In this document: one piece after another, positions 17,900-26,956 of the stretch
Layout of the letters: the number at the start of each line of letters is the position of its first letter
Numbering within the stretch: position 1 is the first letter of the stretch
Origin: Flavobacteriia bacterium
GTDB lineage: Bacteria; Bacteroidota; Bacteroidia; Flavobacteriales; Weeksellaceae
NCBI GenBank assembly: GCA_015999765.1
Contig: JAECQR010000001.1
Location: 372,001 to 436,000, forward strand
Reading direction: 5' to 3'
Length of the DNA stretch: 64,000 nt
Position numbers and translations under genes: made by a program
The notes under the pieces: generated by a model
Told to the model about the DNA's origin: nothing
Seen by the model: only the letters and a program-made list of their open reading frames with translations
Database searches by the model: none

Positions 17900-18310
17900 T
17901 TAGCAGTATTCTTCATAGGCAGCCTGCAGGTTGGCAGCAATTGCTCCGGCAGGATTTCCTTCAATATGATGTCTTTCAAGCATGTGAACTAACTCACCAT
18001 CTTTGAAAAGCGCTACACAAGGGGAGCTTGGTGGGAATGGCGCAAGGAATTTTCTTGCTTCGGTTACCGCATCTTTATCAAAACCTGCAAATACTGTGGT
18101 TAACTGATCAGGTTTTTTATCTCCTGTCAAAGAAAAAATAACTCCCGGTCTTGCAGCTCCTGCCGCGCAACCACAAACCGAGTTAATCATTAACAGGGTA
18201 GTTCCCTCTTTTTTAATAGCTGTTGTTACTTCTTCAGGAGTGGTTAAATCCTGGAAACCTTTATCGGTAAGCTCAGCCTTCATCGGCATTACTAATTCTT
18301 CTGGATACAT
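17900..18310 (-). CDS. BrxA/BrxB (YphP/YqiW) family bacilliredoxin
   Basis: A 136-residue thioredoxin-fold protein of the bacilliredoxin family. The redox motif is CGC in INSVCGCAAGAARPG (about residues 55-57), and the family's PPSSPCVALFKDGELVHMLERH strand-helix is intact. In Firmicutes BrxA/B remove bacillithiol from oxidised proteins; some Bacteroidota also make bacillithiol, so that role is plausible here (inference). The gene stands alone between two hairpins. Length and motifs fit the family well. Confidence 0.9.
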   Translation of the reverse strand: MYPEELVMPMKAELTDKGFQDLTTPEEVTTAIKKEGTTLLMINSVCGCAAGAARPGVIFSLTGDKKPDQLTTVFAGFDKDAVTEARKFLAPFPPSSPCVALFKDGELVHMLERHHIEGNPAGAIAANLQAAYEEYC

Positions 18311-18444
18311 ATAAAAACTTATTTATGGTTAAAAGTGAGACTTTTCTCTTGTGCAAAATTAATGAATTTCGATCACAAATTCTTATTCAAATTAAGTATC
18401 AAAATCATTCCGAAAATCAATTTTTGTCTTTTTGTCAGAAAAAA

Positions 18445-18466
18445 CCCGGCGCAAAACTGCTCCGGG
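18445..18466 (-). terminator. Intrinsic terminator at the 3' end of the dcw transcript
   Basis: On the minus strand CCCGG pairs with CCGGG, with further inner pairs around one mismatch, followed by six T. It lies 43 bases past the yqeY-like gene, the last gene of the division cluster. Confidence 0.75.
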
Positions 18467-18508
18467 CTTCAAATCAAATCGATATGCAAAGGTTGAATAT
18501 CCTTGTTG

Positions 18509-18955
18509 TTAGGAAAGTAATTTCTTCGCCATTTCGGAAATACTTTTTCCGTCGCTTTTTCCGGCGAGTGCTTTACCTGCCATTCCCATTACTTTTCCTA
18601 AGTCTTTGGCACTTTGTGCGCCGGTTTCGGCAATGATTTTTTTCATTTCCGTCTCTAGTTCTTCCGAAGAAAGCTGCTGAGGCAGAAATTTCTCTATGAC
18701 CTTCATCTGTGCTTCTTCCACTTCTGCCAAATCATTTCTGTTTTGGGCGGTAAACTGCTCATAAGAGTCTTTCCGCTGCTTAATCATTCGCTGCAGAATG
18801 GCGATTTCCTGTTCGGCGGAAACTTCCGCACCTTTCGCTTCTGTTTTCAGGAGTAATATCTGTGATTTTACAGCGCGCAGGGAATCGAGCGCCACTTTGT
18901 CCTTCTCTTTCATGGCGGTTTTAATCGCCTCGCTAATGGTAAGTTCTAAACTCAT
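18509..18955 (-). CDS. GatB/YqeY domain protein
   Basis: A 148-residue YqeY-like protein, an all-helical domain related to the tRNA-binding tail of the amidotransferase subunit GatB. Signatures are MKEKDKVALDSLRAVKSQI near the start and the C-terminal LGKVMGMAGKALAGKSDGK, which matches the GKVMKxxxxKxxGxxDG motif. A general role with tRNA or translation has been proposed, but the function is not established. It lies 5 bases after ftsZ on the same strand, so it is probably co-transcribed with the division cluster; a terminator follows it. Confidence 0.9.
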   Translation of the reverse strand: MSLELTISEAIKTAMKEKDKVALDSLRAVKSQILLLKTEAKGAEVSAEQEIAILQRMIKQRKDSYEQFTAQNRNDLAEVEEAQMKVIEKFLPQQLSSEELETEMKKIIAETGAQSAKDLGKVMGMAGKALAGKSDGKSISEMAKKLLS

Positions 18956-18960
18956 AATTA

Positions 18961-20802
18961 TTAATCTACGTCTTTGTTTAAAAATCTGTTCTCGCGAACC
19001 TGCATTCTTCCGTTGTTTTCAGCAAGAAAATTATTGATTTTCTGCTCAGATGCGTTGCCGCTTTCAATCGCGATATTTTTTCTGCGGAAAGCAGGTACAG
19101 TTTCGAAATCGTTTTCTGCTTCTGAAGTCTGATATCTCGAGTTGAATTCTCTGAGTTTATTTCGTCGCTCCACCACTTTATCATTTGGTGTCACCTTACT
19201 GATGAAAGTGAATTCATTTGAAGTTTCTACCTGGGTTGTGGTTTTTGTCTCTTCTATGTTTTGCGACACCTTAATTTCGGTTTTCTGAACCGGTTTTTCC
19301 TTGATTTCAGCTTTGGGTTGGGGTGTTTCAACTTTCGGCTCCTCAATCGGTTCGTTTACGAAAAAACTGAATTCCAGTGGCTTTTCTTCAGTAAATGTGG
19401 TATGCGTTTCAGTGGTTTTTTCCTCTACAGTTTCTTCAGTCTCAAATTTGAATGACTGAACTTCCAGCGCGTCAGTAGGATCCTCTTCAAATGAGAACAG
19501 AGAAAGTTCCTGCGGAGTTTCATTAATATTAAAAGTCTGGTCTGGCTTGGAATCTTCGTTCAGGTCGAAGAAACGCATTTCTGAAGTAGTATCTTTTTCG
19601 GTTACCGTTTTCTTCTCAACCGTTTTTGTAGTGAACTGAGGCTGCTGGAAATCATCTTCGTCATCTAAAACAAAAAGGCTTTCTCTCACAAAGTCTTCGC
19701 GGGTGATTTCCTCTTTTTCCGTTGTTTTCTGTTTGAACGGTGATTCCTGTTTTGCAGGGCTCGTCATGGTATCGGTAAGAGCAAATTTAATTTTCTCTGA
19801 AGTTCCTGAATGTTTGTGGTGATCCTTAGCAAATCCTGTTGCAATAACAAGAACGCTCACTGCATCTCCCAATTCTTCATCAGTTCCCACACCGAAAATG
19901 ATGTCAGCCGTGTTTCCAGCTTCTTTCTGGATATGATCCATGATTACGCCGATTTCATCCATGGTAACTTCTTCAGAACCACTTCTGATTAAAAGCAATA
20001 CGTTTCTTGCGCCGGTAATTTTGTTGTCATTCAACAATGGCGAATCAAGCGCTTTTTTCACTGCTTCTTCAGCTTTGTTTTCGCCGGAAGCAATACCGTT
20101 CGACATCAGAGCTGTTCCGGAGTTAGCCAAAACAGATTTTGCATCACGGAAGTCGATATTTACGTCGAAATATCCTGTGATTACTTCTGCCATTCCTTTT
20201 GCGGCATTGGTTAACACTTCATCAGCTTTGGAGAACCCTGATTTGAAACCAAGATTTCCGTACTGCTGGCGTAATTTATCATTGTTGATAACGATTAATG
20301 AATCGACATTATTTCTTAATTTTTCAAGACCTAAATCAGCCTGCTCCAGCCTTCTTTTTCCCTCAAAACTAAAAGGTACGGTAACAATTCCTACGGTAAG
20401 AATTCCCATGTCTTTTGCCACTTTTGCGATCACGGGAGCCGCTCCGGTACCGGTTCCACCGCCCATTCCGGCAGTAATGAAAACCATCTTGGTATTCTGC
20501 CCCATTGAAGCTTTAATATCCTCAATACTTTCGATTGCTGCTTTTTCGCCAACTTCAGGATCTGCGCCTGCGCCCAAACCTTCGGTAATGGTTACCCCCA
20601 ACTGCACTTTATTTGAAACCGGATTGTTATCCAAAGTCTGGGAATCTGTATTGCAGATCACGAAATCAACGCCGTGAATTCCTTTTTCGTACATGTGTTT
20701 CAGCGCGTTGTTTCCGCCGCCGCCAACTCCGATTACCTTTATAATTGATGAATTTCCCTTTGGCAAATCAAATGAGAATCCTGGTGTGTTCATATTTTCC
20801 AT
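18961..20802 (-). CDS. ftsZ: Cell division protein FtsZ
   Basis: FtsZ polymerises with GTP into the cytokinetic ring. The GTPase core (about residues 18-325) has VIGVGGGGNNALKHM, the tubulin signature GGGTGTG at 114-120 and FDVNIDFRDAKSVL. At 613 residues it is much longer than the 380-400 residues of E. coli or Bacillus FtsZ. The extra length is a disordered Glu/Thr/Lys-rich linker from about 335 to 555, followed by a basic tail ending in RENRFLNKDVD, the likely partner-binding peptide for FtsA. ATG 20802 is used; Met4 is an alternative. It follows ftsA after 18 bases. Confidence 0.98.
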   Translation of the reverse strand: MENMNTPGFSFDLPKGNSSIIKVIGVGGGGNNALKHMYEKGIHGVDFVICNTDSQTLDNNPVSNKVQLGVTITEGLGAGADPEVGEKAAIESIEDIKASMGQNTKMVFITAGMGGGTGTGAAPVIAKVAKDMGILTVGIVTVPFSFEGKRRLEQADLGLEKLRNNVDSLIVINNDKLRQQYGNLGFKSGFSKADEVLTNAAKGMAEVITGYFDVNIDFRDAKSVLANSGTALMSNGIASGENKAEEAVKKALDSPLLNDNKITGARNVLLLIRSGSEEVTMDEIGVIMDHIQKEAGNTADIIFGVGTDEELGDAVSVLVIATGFAKDHHKHSGTSEKIKFALTDTMTSPAKQESPFKQKTTEKEEITREDFVRESLFVLDDEDDFQQPQFTTKTVEKKTVTEKDTTSEMRFFDLNEDSKPDQTFNINETPQELSLFSFEEDPTDALEVQSFKFETEETVEEKTTETHTTFTEEKPLEFSFFVNEPIEEPKVETPQPKAEIKEKPVQKTEIKVSQNIEETKTTTQVETSNEFTFISKVTPNDKVVERRNKLREFNSRYQTSEAENDFETVPAFRRKNIAIESGNASEQKINNFLAENNGRMQVRENRFLNKDVD

Positions 20803-20820
20803 ATTATTTGTATTTATTAT

Positions 20821-22194
20821 TTATTCAACTTCTTCAAAGAATTTTTTTACGCTTTCCATAATTTTCTGTCCGATGGTAAGTTTGTTCCGTCTTTTGTCCG
20901 CGGATTCTTCAACGACCTGTTCTTCTGTTCGGAATTCGGGTGTTTCTACAGGCAGATCTGCTTTTTCAACTTTCACTGGAATTTCATTTTCCGCGGGCTC
21001 GGCTACAGGATGCTCATGACCGTTTTTCTTATCGCGGATTTTAAGACTCTCCATTAATAAACCAATGGATGTTGCGTATTCCGGACCTTTAAGAAACTGA
21101 TTCTTATCGTTGGCCACATATTCGTTAGAGAAACCAATTCGCGAATCGAAACCTGTGGTGTAATTGGCAAGCTGACGAAGGTGACGAAGATTTGACCCGC
21201 CGCCCGTCAATACAATTCCTGCGATCAGTTTTTTCTTCTGCTCGAAAGCGCCGTAAGCTTTCAGTTCGGTATTGACCATCTCCAGAATTTCCTCAACTCT
21301 TGCGTTGACAACATGAGCTAAAGTTTTGAGAGAGATTTCTTTGTCAGGCCTGCCGTGAAGTCCCGGAATCGTAACAAACGTGCTGTCTTTTTCCATTTCT
21401 GGCATTGCAGAGCCGAATTTTACTTTCAGTTGCTCCGCATGTTTTTCGATGATAGAACAGCCTTCTTTAATGTCATCAGTAATGATTCCGCCACCGTAAG
21501 GAATTACGCAGGTATGACGGATGATATTGTCTTTAAAAATAGCGATGTCTGTTGTTCCGCCGCCGATATCTACGATGGCAACGCCGGCTTCTTTTTCTTC
21601 TTTTGTGAGTACAGATTCGGAGGAAGCCAATGGTTCCAGCGTTAAGGATTCCATTTCTAAGCCTGCTTCGCGAACACACCTTGCGATGTTTCGGATGCTT
21701 CCCATTTGGCCCACTACGACGTGGAAGTTGGCTTCAAGACGTTTCCCATGCATGCCGATGGGTTCCTGAATTTCTCCTTCAGAATCCACCTTGTATTCCT
21801 GTGGTAGCACGTGAATGATTTCTTCGCCTGGGAGCATTACCAGTTTTTTTACCTGGTCTTTCAGCTTTTCAATATCATCTTCGGTAATATATTGGTCGGG
21901 ATTGTCCCTCATAATATAATCGGAATGCTGTAAAGAACGGATGTGTTTGCCTGCAATTCCTACCGTAACCTTGTGAATCGGGACGCCTGAACTGGCCTGT
22001 GCTTCGGCTACTGCGGCTTTGATGGACTGTATGGTCTGGGAAATATTGTTCACAATTCCCTTGTGAACGCCCAGGCTCTTCGCCTTTCCTACGCCGAGAA
22101 TTTCAATTTTGCCGTGGGCATTTCTTTTACCGACAATCGTCACAATCTTGGTGGTTCCGATGTCGAGGCCTACTGAATACTCGTGATTTTTCAT
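20821..22194 (-). CDS. ftsA: Cell division protein FtsA
   Basis: FtsA is the actin-like ATPase that tethers FtsZ filaments to the membrane. The phosphate-1 motif is SVGLDIGTTKIVTIVG at the N-terminus, phosphate-2 is AIVDIGGGTTDIAIF, and the adenosine motif is GIVLTGGGSNLRHL. The 457-residue length fits, with a polar linker of about 50 residues before the C-terminal amphipathic membrane helix (KIMESVKKFFEE). It sits in canonical order between ftsQ and ftsZ. Confidence 0.97.
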   Translation of the reverse strand: MKNHEYSVGLDIGTTKIVTIVGKRNAHGKIEILGVGKAKSLGVHKGIVNNISQTIQSIKAAVAEAQASSGVPIHKVTVGIAGKHIRSLQHSDYIMRDNPDQYITEDDIEKLKDQVKKLVMLPGEEIIHVLPQEYKVDSEGEIQEPIGMHGKRLEANFHVVVGQMGSIRNIARCVREAGLEMESLTLEPLASSESVLTKEEKEAGVAIVDIGGGTTDIAIFKDNIIRHTCVIPYGGGIITDDIKEGCSIIEKHAEQLKVKFGSAMPEMEKDSTFVTIPGLHGRPDKEISLKTLAHVVNARVEEILEMVNTELKAYGAFEQKKKLIAGIVLTGGGSNLRHLRQLANYTTGFDSRIGFSNEYVANDKNQFLKGPEYATSIGLLMESLKIRDKKNGHEHPVAEPAENEIPVKVEKADLPVETPEFRTEEQVVEESADKRRNKLTIGQKIMESVKKFFEEVE

Positions 22195-22214
22195 TTATAT
22201 GTCGATTTGATTTT

Positions 22215-23189
22215 TTACTCTATTTTAACTTTCGCTTTCGGCTTTGCTGCCGGTTTGGGGGTTGAAGCCTGATGCTTCGTGGTTTCTTTTTTTACCGCAG
22301 TTTTAACTTCTGCTTTTGGTTTGGAAACGGTGACCTTAGGTTTCTCTCTCGGTTTGGTTTCCGGTTTTGCAACTGGTTTGGCTGCTTCCTTTTTAGCAAT
22401 ATTTGCTGCGGTAGGTGCTTTTGCCAATTCTTTACTTCCTACATTAATCAAACTGTCGTTTTCTTTGAAAAAAGGATTCAGTGTCGTGACGATCTGATTG
22501 TCGTATTTCACCGATATTTTGCTGTATTTGTCAGGTTCCTGATAAACAAGATGCTTTTCAACAAAAGTTTTGAAACCTTTCACCTTCAGGTTTATCTTAT
22601 CTAAATCTCCGATTTCAACCTTATAATTTCCCTGGCTTGTTAATAAATTATAACCGCCATTTTCTTTTGTAATTCCGATGAAGTACTTTTTACTGAATTC
22701 ATCCCGGTCGATTTTATCGACAAGTTCGGCCAGCTTTACATATTCAGATTTCTCAACATTTCCTGTCACCAGCATGCATGGGAAGGAATAATTTTTAGAA
22801 ATCGGGAATTCGGTACCTTTTTCGTCCACATAAAAATCGCGTCCGTTCTTGTTGAGCCGGAATGCCGGAACTCTCTGTTTGATATCCAGATTCAGATTTC
22901 CATTTAAATTGAGGTATACATTTGCGCTGTCAACCGCCGGAAGAAGATTTATTCTTTTCTCTAAATCCGGGATATTAATGTCGCCAATTCTTTTATCGGG
23001 ATTAGATTTTTTTACGATGTCCCTGATGTCTTTCTCATCAATGAAATAAACCGGATGCTTGGTTTGTGTAAGCTGCACCGACACTTTTTCCATGGGTTTA
23101 TTATTGAATCTTTTCAACGAAAAACTCAGCAGAAATCCGAAAATGATTACTGTAATTAATATTTTTAATATTCTGAATTTGTTTTTCAT
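22215..23189 (-). CDS. ftsQ: Cell division protein FtsQ with Lys/Ala/Pro-rich tail
   Basis: FtsQ/DivIB bridges early and late division proteins from the periplasmic side. The protein has a short basic N-terminus, one transmembrane helix (ILKILITVIIFGFLLSFSL), a degenerate POTRA segment and the beta domain. Identity rests on topology and its place between murC and ftsA, because FtsQ sequences diverge strongly. The last 70 residues or so are an unusual low-complexity Lys/Ala/Pro tail (for example KPVAKPETKPREKPKVTVSK) with the strong positive charge expected to face the cell wall. Such a tail is absent from E. coli FtsQ. Confidence 0.88.
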   Translation of the reverse strand: MKNKFRILKILITVIIFGFLLSFSLKRFNNKPMEKVSVQLTQTKHPVYFIDEKDIRDIVKKSNPDKRIGDINIPDLEKRINLLPAVDSANVYLNLNGNLNLDIKQRVPAFRLNKNGRDFYVDEKGTEFPISKNYSFPCMLVTGNVEKSEYVKLAELVDKIDRDEFSKKYFIGITKENGGYNLLTSQGNYKVEIGDLDKINLKVKGFKTFVEKHLVYQEPDKYSKISVKYDNQIVTTLNPFFKENDSLINVGSKELAKAPTAANIAKKEAAKPVAKPETKPREKPKVTVSKPKAEVKTAVKKETTKHQASTPKPAAKPKAKVKIE

Positions 23190-23212
23190 TGTTTAATGCT
23201 GCACTAATTTTT

Positions 23213-24571
23213 TTATTTGCCCGAAAGCCATTCTATAATTCCGTCGTACAATGTGTCGATATTTCCGGCGCCAACCGTTAATAATACATCGAAATCCTTT
23301 TCTTTAATTCTATTGAAAGCTTCATCTAAAGTGGAAACTTCACTGTTTTCTAATTTTAATTTTCCTGCAAGCCAGGTTGAGGTCACGCCTTCAAAATTTT
23401 CCTGTAATTCACGCGCCGGATAAATATCGAGAAGAATGAGTTCATCAGCTTTATCTAAACTTTCGGCAAAACCATCGGCAAAATCGCGTGTTCTGCTGAA
23501 AAGATGCGGCTGAAAAACCACCAACAGTTTTTTACCAGGATAAAAAGTTTTAATGGAACCAATCACGGCATTCAGTTCTGTTGGATGGTGCGCGTAATCG
23601 TCGATATAAATTTTTCCGCTTTCGAAACGGTGTTTCGTATATCTTCTTTTAATTCCTTTAAAGTTAGCAATTGCGCGTTTTAAGGTTTCGAAATCCACGC
23701 CTAAATTATGAAGGATTGCAATGGCAACCGTGGCATTTTCAACATTGTGAATACCCGGAATTTCCCATTCGAAATTATCAATCTCCTCCGTTGGCGTATG
23801 AAAATCGAAATAAGTTTTATCGCCGATTTCTCTTATATTATCCGAATAATAATCCGCTTCCTCGTTTACAGCATAAGTTTTTGCGTCTCTGCCGATATTA
23901 ATTCCTTTTCTTACAAACAGCTGATTTTCGGACGGGACTAAATCTGCGAAATCCCTGAAACCCTGTTCGATCGTTGCTTTGTCACCATAAATATCCAGAT
24001 GATCGGCATCGGTAGAAGTTATCACGGCCCAGTCGGGAGAAAGGTTGAGGAAACTTCTGTCGTATTCATCGGCTTCAACAACCGATATGTCGTTTCCGTT
24101 GTAGAGGAAATTCGATTTAAAGTTTTCTGCAATTCCACCTAAAAAAGCTGAAAACGAAAGATCTGCTTCTTTGCAAAGATGTGCCACCAACGAAGAAGTT
24201 GTTGTTTTACCATGCGTGCCCGCTACTGCGATACAAGCGGTGTTTTCGGTAATTAAACCAAGAACTTTCGCTCTTTTCAGGACAGTGAAACCCAGATTGT
24301 TGAAATGGTTAAGGATTTCAAGTTTTTTGATGGCCGGCGTGAAAATTACGAGTGTGTTTTCAGGATTTAGTTGTTTAATTTCTTCAGATATGAAATCTTC
24401 AAAAGTAATATCAATTCCCTCGGATATTAAAGCTGCCGTAATCTTTGTTCCGGTTTTATCGTAGCCCATTACTTTTTTTCCGGATGCATTGAAGTAGCGC
24501 GCTAAAGCACTCATTCCGATGCCGCCGATTCCTACGAAGTAGAAGTTCTGATATGTTGCTAAAGCTTTCAT
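23213..24571 (-). CDS. murC: UDP-N-acetylmuramate--L-alanine ligase MurC
   Basis: MurC adds L-Ala to UDP-MurNAc, the first step of stem-peptide synthesis, in the cytoplasm with ATP. The Rossmann-like N-terminal domain has YFVGIGGIGMSALARYF, the ATP loop is VAGTHGKTTTSSL, and EADEYDRSFLNLSP is the family's central motif; the C-terminal domain contains DDYAHHPTELNAVI. The 452-residue length is normal. It follows murG after 7 bases. Confidence 0.98.
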   Translation of the reverse strand: MKALATYQNFYFVGIGGIGMSALARYFNASGKKVMGYDKTGTKITAALISEGIDITFEDFISEEIKQLNPENTLVIFTPAIKKLEILNHFNNLGFTVLKRAKVLGLITENTACIAVAGTHGKTTTSSLVAHLCKEADLSFSAFLGGIAENFKSNFLYNGNDISVVEADEYDRSFLNLSPDWAVITSTDADHLDIYGDKATIEQGFRDFADLVPSENQLFVRKGINIGRDAKTYAVNEEADYYSDNIREIGDKTYFDFHTPTEEIDNFEWEIPGIHNVENATVAIAILHNLGVDFETLKRAIANFKGIKRRYTKHRFESGKIYIDDYAHHPTELNAVIGSIKTFYPGKKLLVVFQPHLFSRTRDFADGFAESLDKADELILLDIYPARELQENFEGVTSTWLAGKLKLENSEVSTLDEAFNRIKEKDFDVLLTVGAGNIDTLYDGIIEWLSGK

Positions 24572-24578
24572 TTTTCGC

Positions 24579-25691
24579 TTAGGATTTGATGTTTAATATG
24601 GTGAGGATTTCAGATACAATTTCCTGAGCGGCATTTGGTTTCGCGAAGAATTCCATGTTCGCGGACATTTCTTTTCTGAGACTTTCATTCGCGCAGATTT
24701 CCATCAGCGTGGTCCAAAATTTCTCCGTCATTTCAGTGTCTTTCACCATTCTTGCCGCATTTTTTCCGACCAAGGTCATCGCATTTTTAGTCTGATGATC
24801 TTCAGCCGCGAAAGGAAAAGGTACCAGAAGCGCGGGCTTTTTTGCAACCGCAAGTTCAGAAATAGCAATCGCGCCAGCTCTGGAAACAATTACATCAGCT
24901 GCAGAATAGGCCAACTCCATATTTTTAATAAATTCTAAAATCTGAACATTTCTGTGCTGTTTGGTTTCTGTTTCTGCCAAAATATTATGATAGTCGGTTT
25001 TCCCCGTTTGCCAGATCAACTGATAATCTTTAGTTAAAATTTTATCTAAATGTTCTTTCCAGGCGTTGTTCAGGGTTCTGGAGCCCAGCGAACCTCCTAC
25101 CGAAACAATGGTAAGTTTATTTTTGTCGAGACCAACTTTCTCTTTGGCGACTGCGCGGTCAACTAAATCGGTAATGATACTGCTCCGGATTGGATTCCCG
25201 AGAAAATGAGTTTTCGTTCCGCTGAAGAATCTGTCCATTTCGGGATAGGCGGTAAATACTGCTTCCGCACGTTTGGCCAGAAACATATTGGTTTTTCCGG
25301 GCAGGGAATTCTGTTCCTGAACAAAAATTGGTACGCCAAGCGCCGAAGCCATAAATAATGCAGGTCCGCTTGCAAAACCGCCCGTTCCTACAGCAAAATC
25401 AGGTTTAAAATCTTTAATTGCTTTTCTTGCTTTTGCCAGACTTGAAACAACTTTGAAAGGCAAACCAATATTTTTCAGAAGATTTCCACGGTCGAATCCT
25501 GCGATATTTAAACCGATAATTTTATATCCCGCCTGTGGAACTTTTTCCATTTCCATTTTGCCGTTGGCTCCGATGAACAAAAATTCAGCATCCGGAAATC
25601 TTTTTTTGATTTCGTCGGCAATAGCGATAGCCGGGAAGATGTGTCCACCTGTTCCGCCGCCGCTCATTAAAACTTTTATCTTCTTGTTCAT
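24579..25691 (-). CDS. murG: MurG, undecaprenyldiphospho-muramoylpentapeptide beta-N-acetylglucosaminyltransferase
   Basis: MurG converts lipid I to lipid II by adding GlcNAc at the inner face of the membrane. The N-terminal loop MSGGGTGGHIFPAIAIA is diagnostic; the GTGGFASGPALF and QEQNSLPGKTN segments are the second glycine loop and acceptor region; VSRAGAIAISELA and PFPFAAEDHQTKNA are the donor-binding motifs. The length of 370 residues is normal. It lies between ftsW and murC in the usual cluster order. Confidence 0.98.
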   Translation of the reverse strand: MNKKIKVLMSGGGTGGHIFPAIAIADEIKKRFPDAEFLFIGANGKMEMEKVPQAGYKIIGLNIAGFDRGNLLKNIGLPFKVVSSLAKARKAIKDFKPDFAVGTGGFASGPALFMASALGVPIFVQEQNSLPGKTNMFLAKRAEAVFTAYPEMDRFFSGTKTHFLGNPIRSSIITDLVDRAVAKEKVGLDKNKLTIVSVGGSLGSRTLNNAWKEHLDKILTKDYQLIWQTGKTDYHNILAETETKQHRNVQILEFIKNMELAYSAADVIVSRAGAIAISELAVAKKPALLVPFPFAAEDHQTKNAMTLVGKNAARMVKDTEMTEKFWTTLMEICANESLRKEMSANMEFFAKPNAAQEIVSEILTILNIKS

Positions 25692-25708
25692 ATTCTAAAA
25701 ACCGCATT

Positions 25709-26938
25709 TTATGCGATATCATTTATTTCTTCGAGATCCTGTTTTTTGCCCATTCCTTCTTCATCATAAACCTGAATTCTTGAACTTACATTAAGGATAA
25801 TTCCCAGCTGTATATAAGTAACGAGCATCGATGTTCCACCGTAACTGATTAATGGTAAAGGCTGTCCTGTAACCGGAATAAGATTTACCGCCACGGCAAT
25901 ATTTACTGAAAGCTGTACGAAGATCATAATTCCGAGACTCAGCACAAGTAAACTTCCGAAAAATGCCGGCATTTTACTTGCGATCATCACGATTCTGATG
26001 ATCATAATCAGATAAAGTGATATTAATGCCAAAGCACCAAAAAACCCGTATTCCTCCACAATAATTGCGAAAATAAAATCGGACGCTGACTGTGGAAGCA
26101 TTTGTTTCAAGGCACTTTTTCCCGGACCCATCCCTGCAATTCCACCGTGAACGATGGCTGCTTTTGCCTGCATGACCTGATAATTTTTAGCCTTGTCAAT
26201 TTCATTTTCGATCTGGTTCTGCTGTTTAGAATCCATGAAAACTTCCACGCGGCTCATCCAGGTGTGCACACGGTTATTTTCGATCATATCGGTTTTCAGC
26301 GCAAGGAATATAAAGATGCCAATTGCTAAGGAAGAGATTCCTACGAAGCCAAAAATGTATTTTTTACTCAGCTGACCAATAAGCATAACCGCGAGCGAAA
26401 CAATTAAAATCATTAATGCTGTAGATCCGTTATCCTTTGCTACCAAGCCAAACACGAGGAGAACCGGCCCGAAAATGAAGAGAATATTTTCCCAGGTATG
26501 GCGTTCCCTTTTAATCTTTTTGGTTAAATATCTGCACAGGTAAATGATGAGTAAAAGGTAAGCGAAGGATGAGGGCTGGAATGAAATTGGTGTGCCCGGA
26601 ATCTTTAACCAACGAGATGCCGATGCGCCGTCTATGGTTTGTCCGGCAAACATCGTTAAGCCCAGCAAGAGAACCATAAATGCCAGCAGAATACTGCTGA
26701 GTTTTCCGATATATTCGTATTTTACAACCCCAACGAAACGCATGATCGCTAACCCCAATACTACAAAAAAGGTGTGTTTGATTAGGTGTGAGGTGGTGGT
26801 ACCGCTGTTTACGATATACTCCAGATTCGAACTTGCGGAATAAACAGGGAACACCGAAAAGAACGAAATCAGTAAGATTACGCTCCAAAGGACTTTGTCG
26901 CCTTTTAATAATTCGAATTTGTTTTCTGTTTCCTGCAT
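25709..26938 (-). CDS. ftsW: FtsW/RodA/SpoVE family peptidoglycan glycosyltransferase
   Basis: A SEDS-family membrane glycosyltransferase that polymerises lipid II together with a class B PBP. About ten transmembrane helices are visible. The long extracellular loop contains the family's NYQVMQAKAAIVHGG and PQSASDFIFAIIVEEYGF motifs, and the end has PVTGQPLPLISYGGTSM, the SEDS signature. Its place in the division cluster, with the cognate ftsI seven genes' distance or less upstream, supports FtsW rather than RodA. 409 residues. Confidence 0.95.
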   Translation of the reverse strand: MQETENKFELLKGDKVLWSVILLISFFSVFPVYSASSNLEYIVNSGTTTSHLIKHTFFVVLGLAIMRFVGVVKYEYIGKLSSILLAFMVLLLGLTMFAGQTIDGASASRWLKIPGTPISFQPSSFAYLLLIIYLCRYLTKKIKRERHTWENILFIFGPVLLVFGLVAKDNGSTALMILIVSLAVMLIGQLSKKYIFGFVGISSLAIGIFIFLALKTDMIENNRVHTWMSRVEVFMDSKQQNQIENEIDKAKNYQVMQAKAAIVHGGIAGMGPGKSALKQMLPQSASDFIFAIIVEEYGFFGALALISLYLIMIIRIVMIASKMPAFFGSLLVLSLGIMIFVQLSVNIAVAVNLIPVTGQPLPLISYGGTSMLVTYIQLGIILNVSSRIQVYDEEGMGKKQDLEEINDIA

Positions 26939-26956
26939 TTTTATGCCCGTAAGGGT

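Noticed and set aside
19940-20677. Long open frame on the plus strand inside ftsZ
   Set aside because: It is antisense to the conserved FtsZ core, has Ser/Pro/Ala-rich composition typical of a shadow frame, and no family resemblance.
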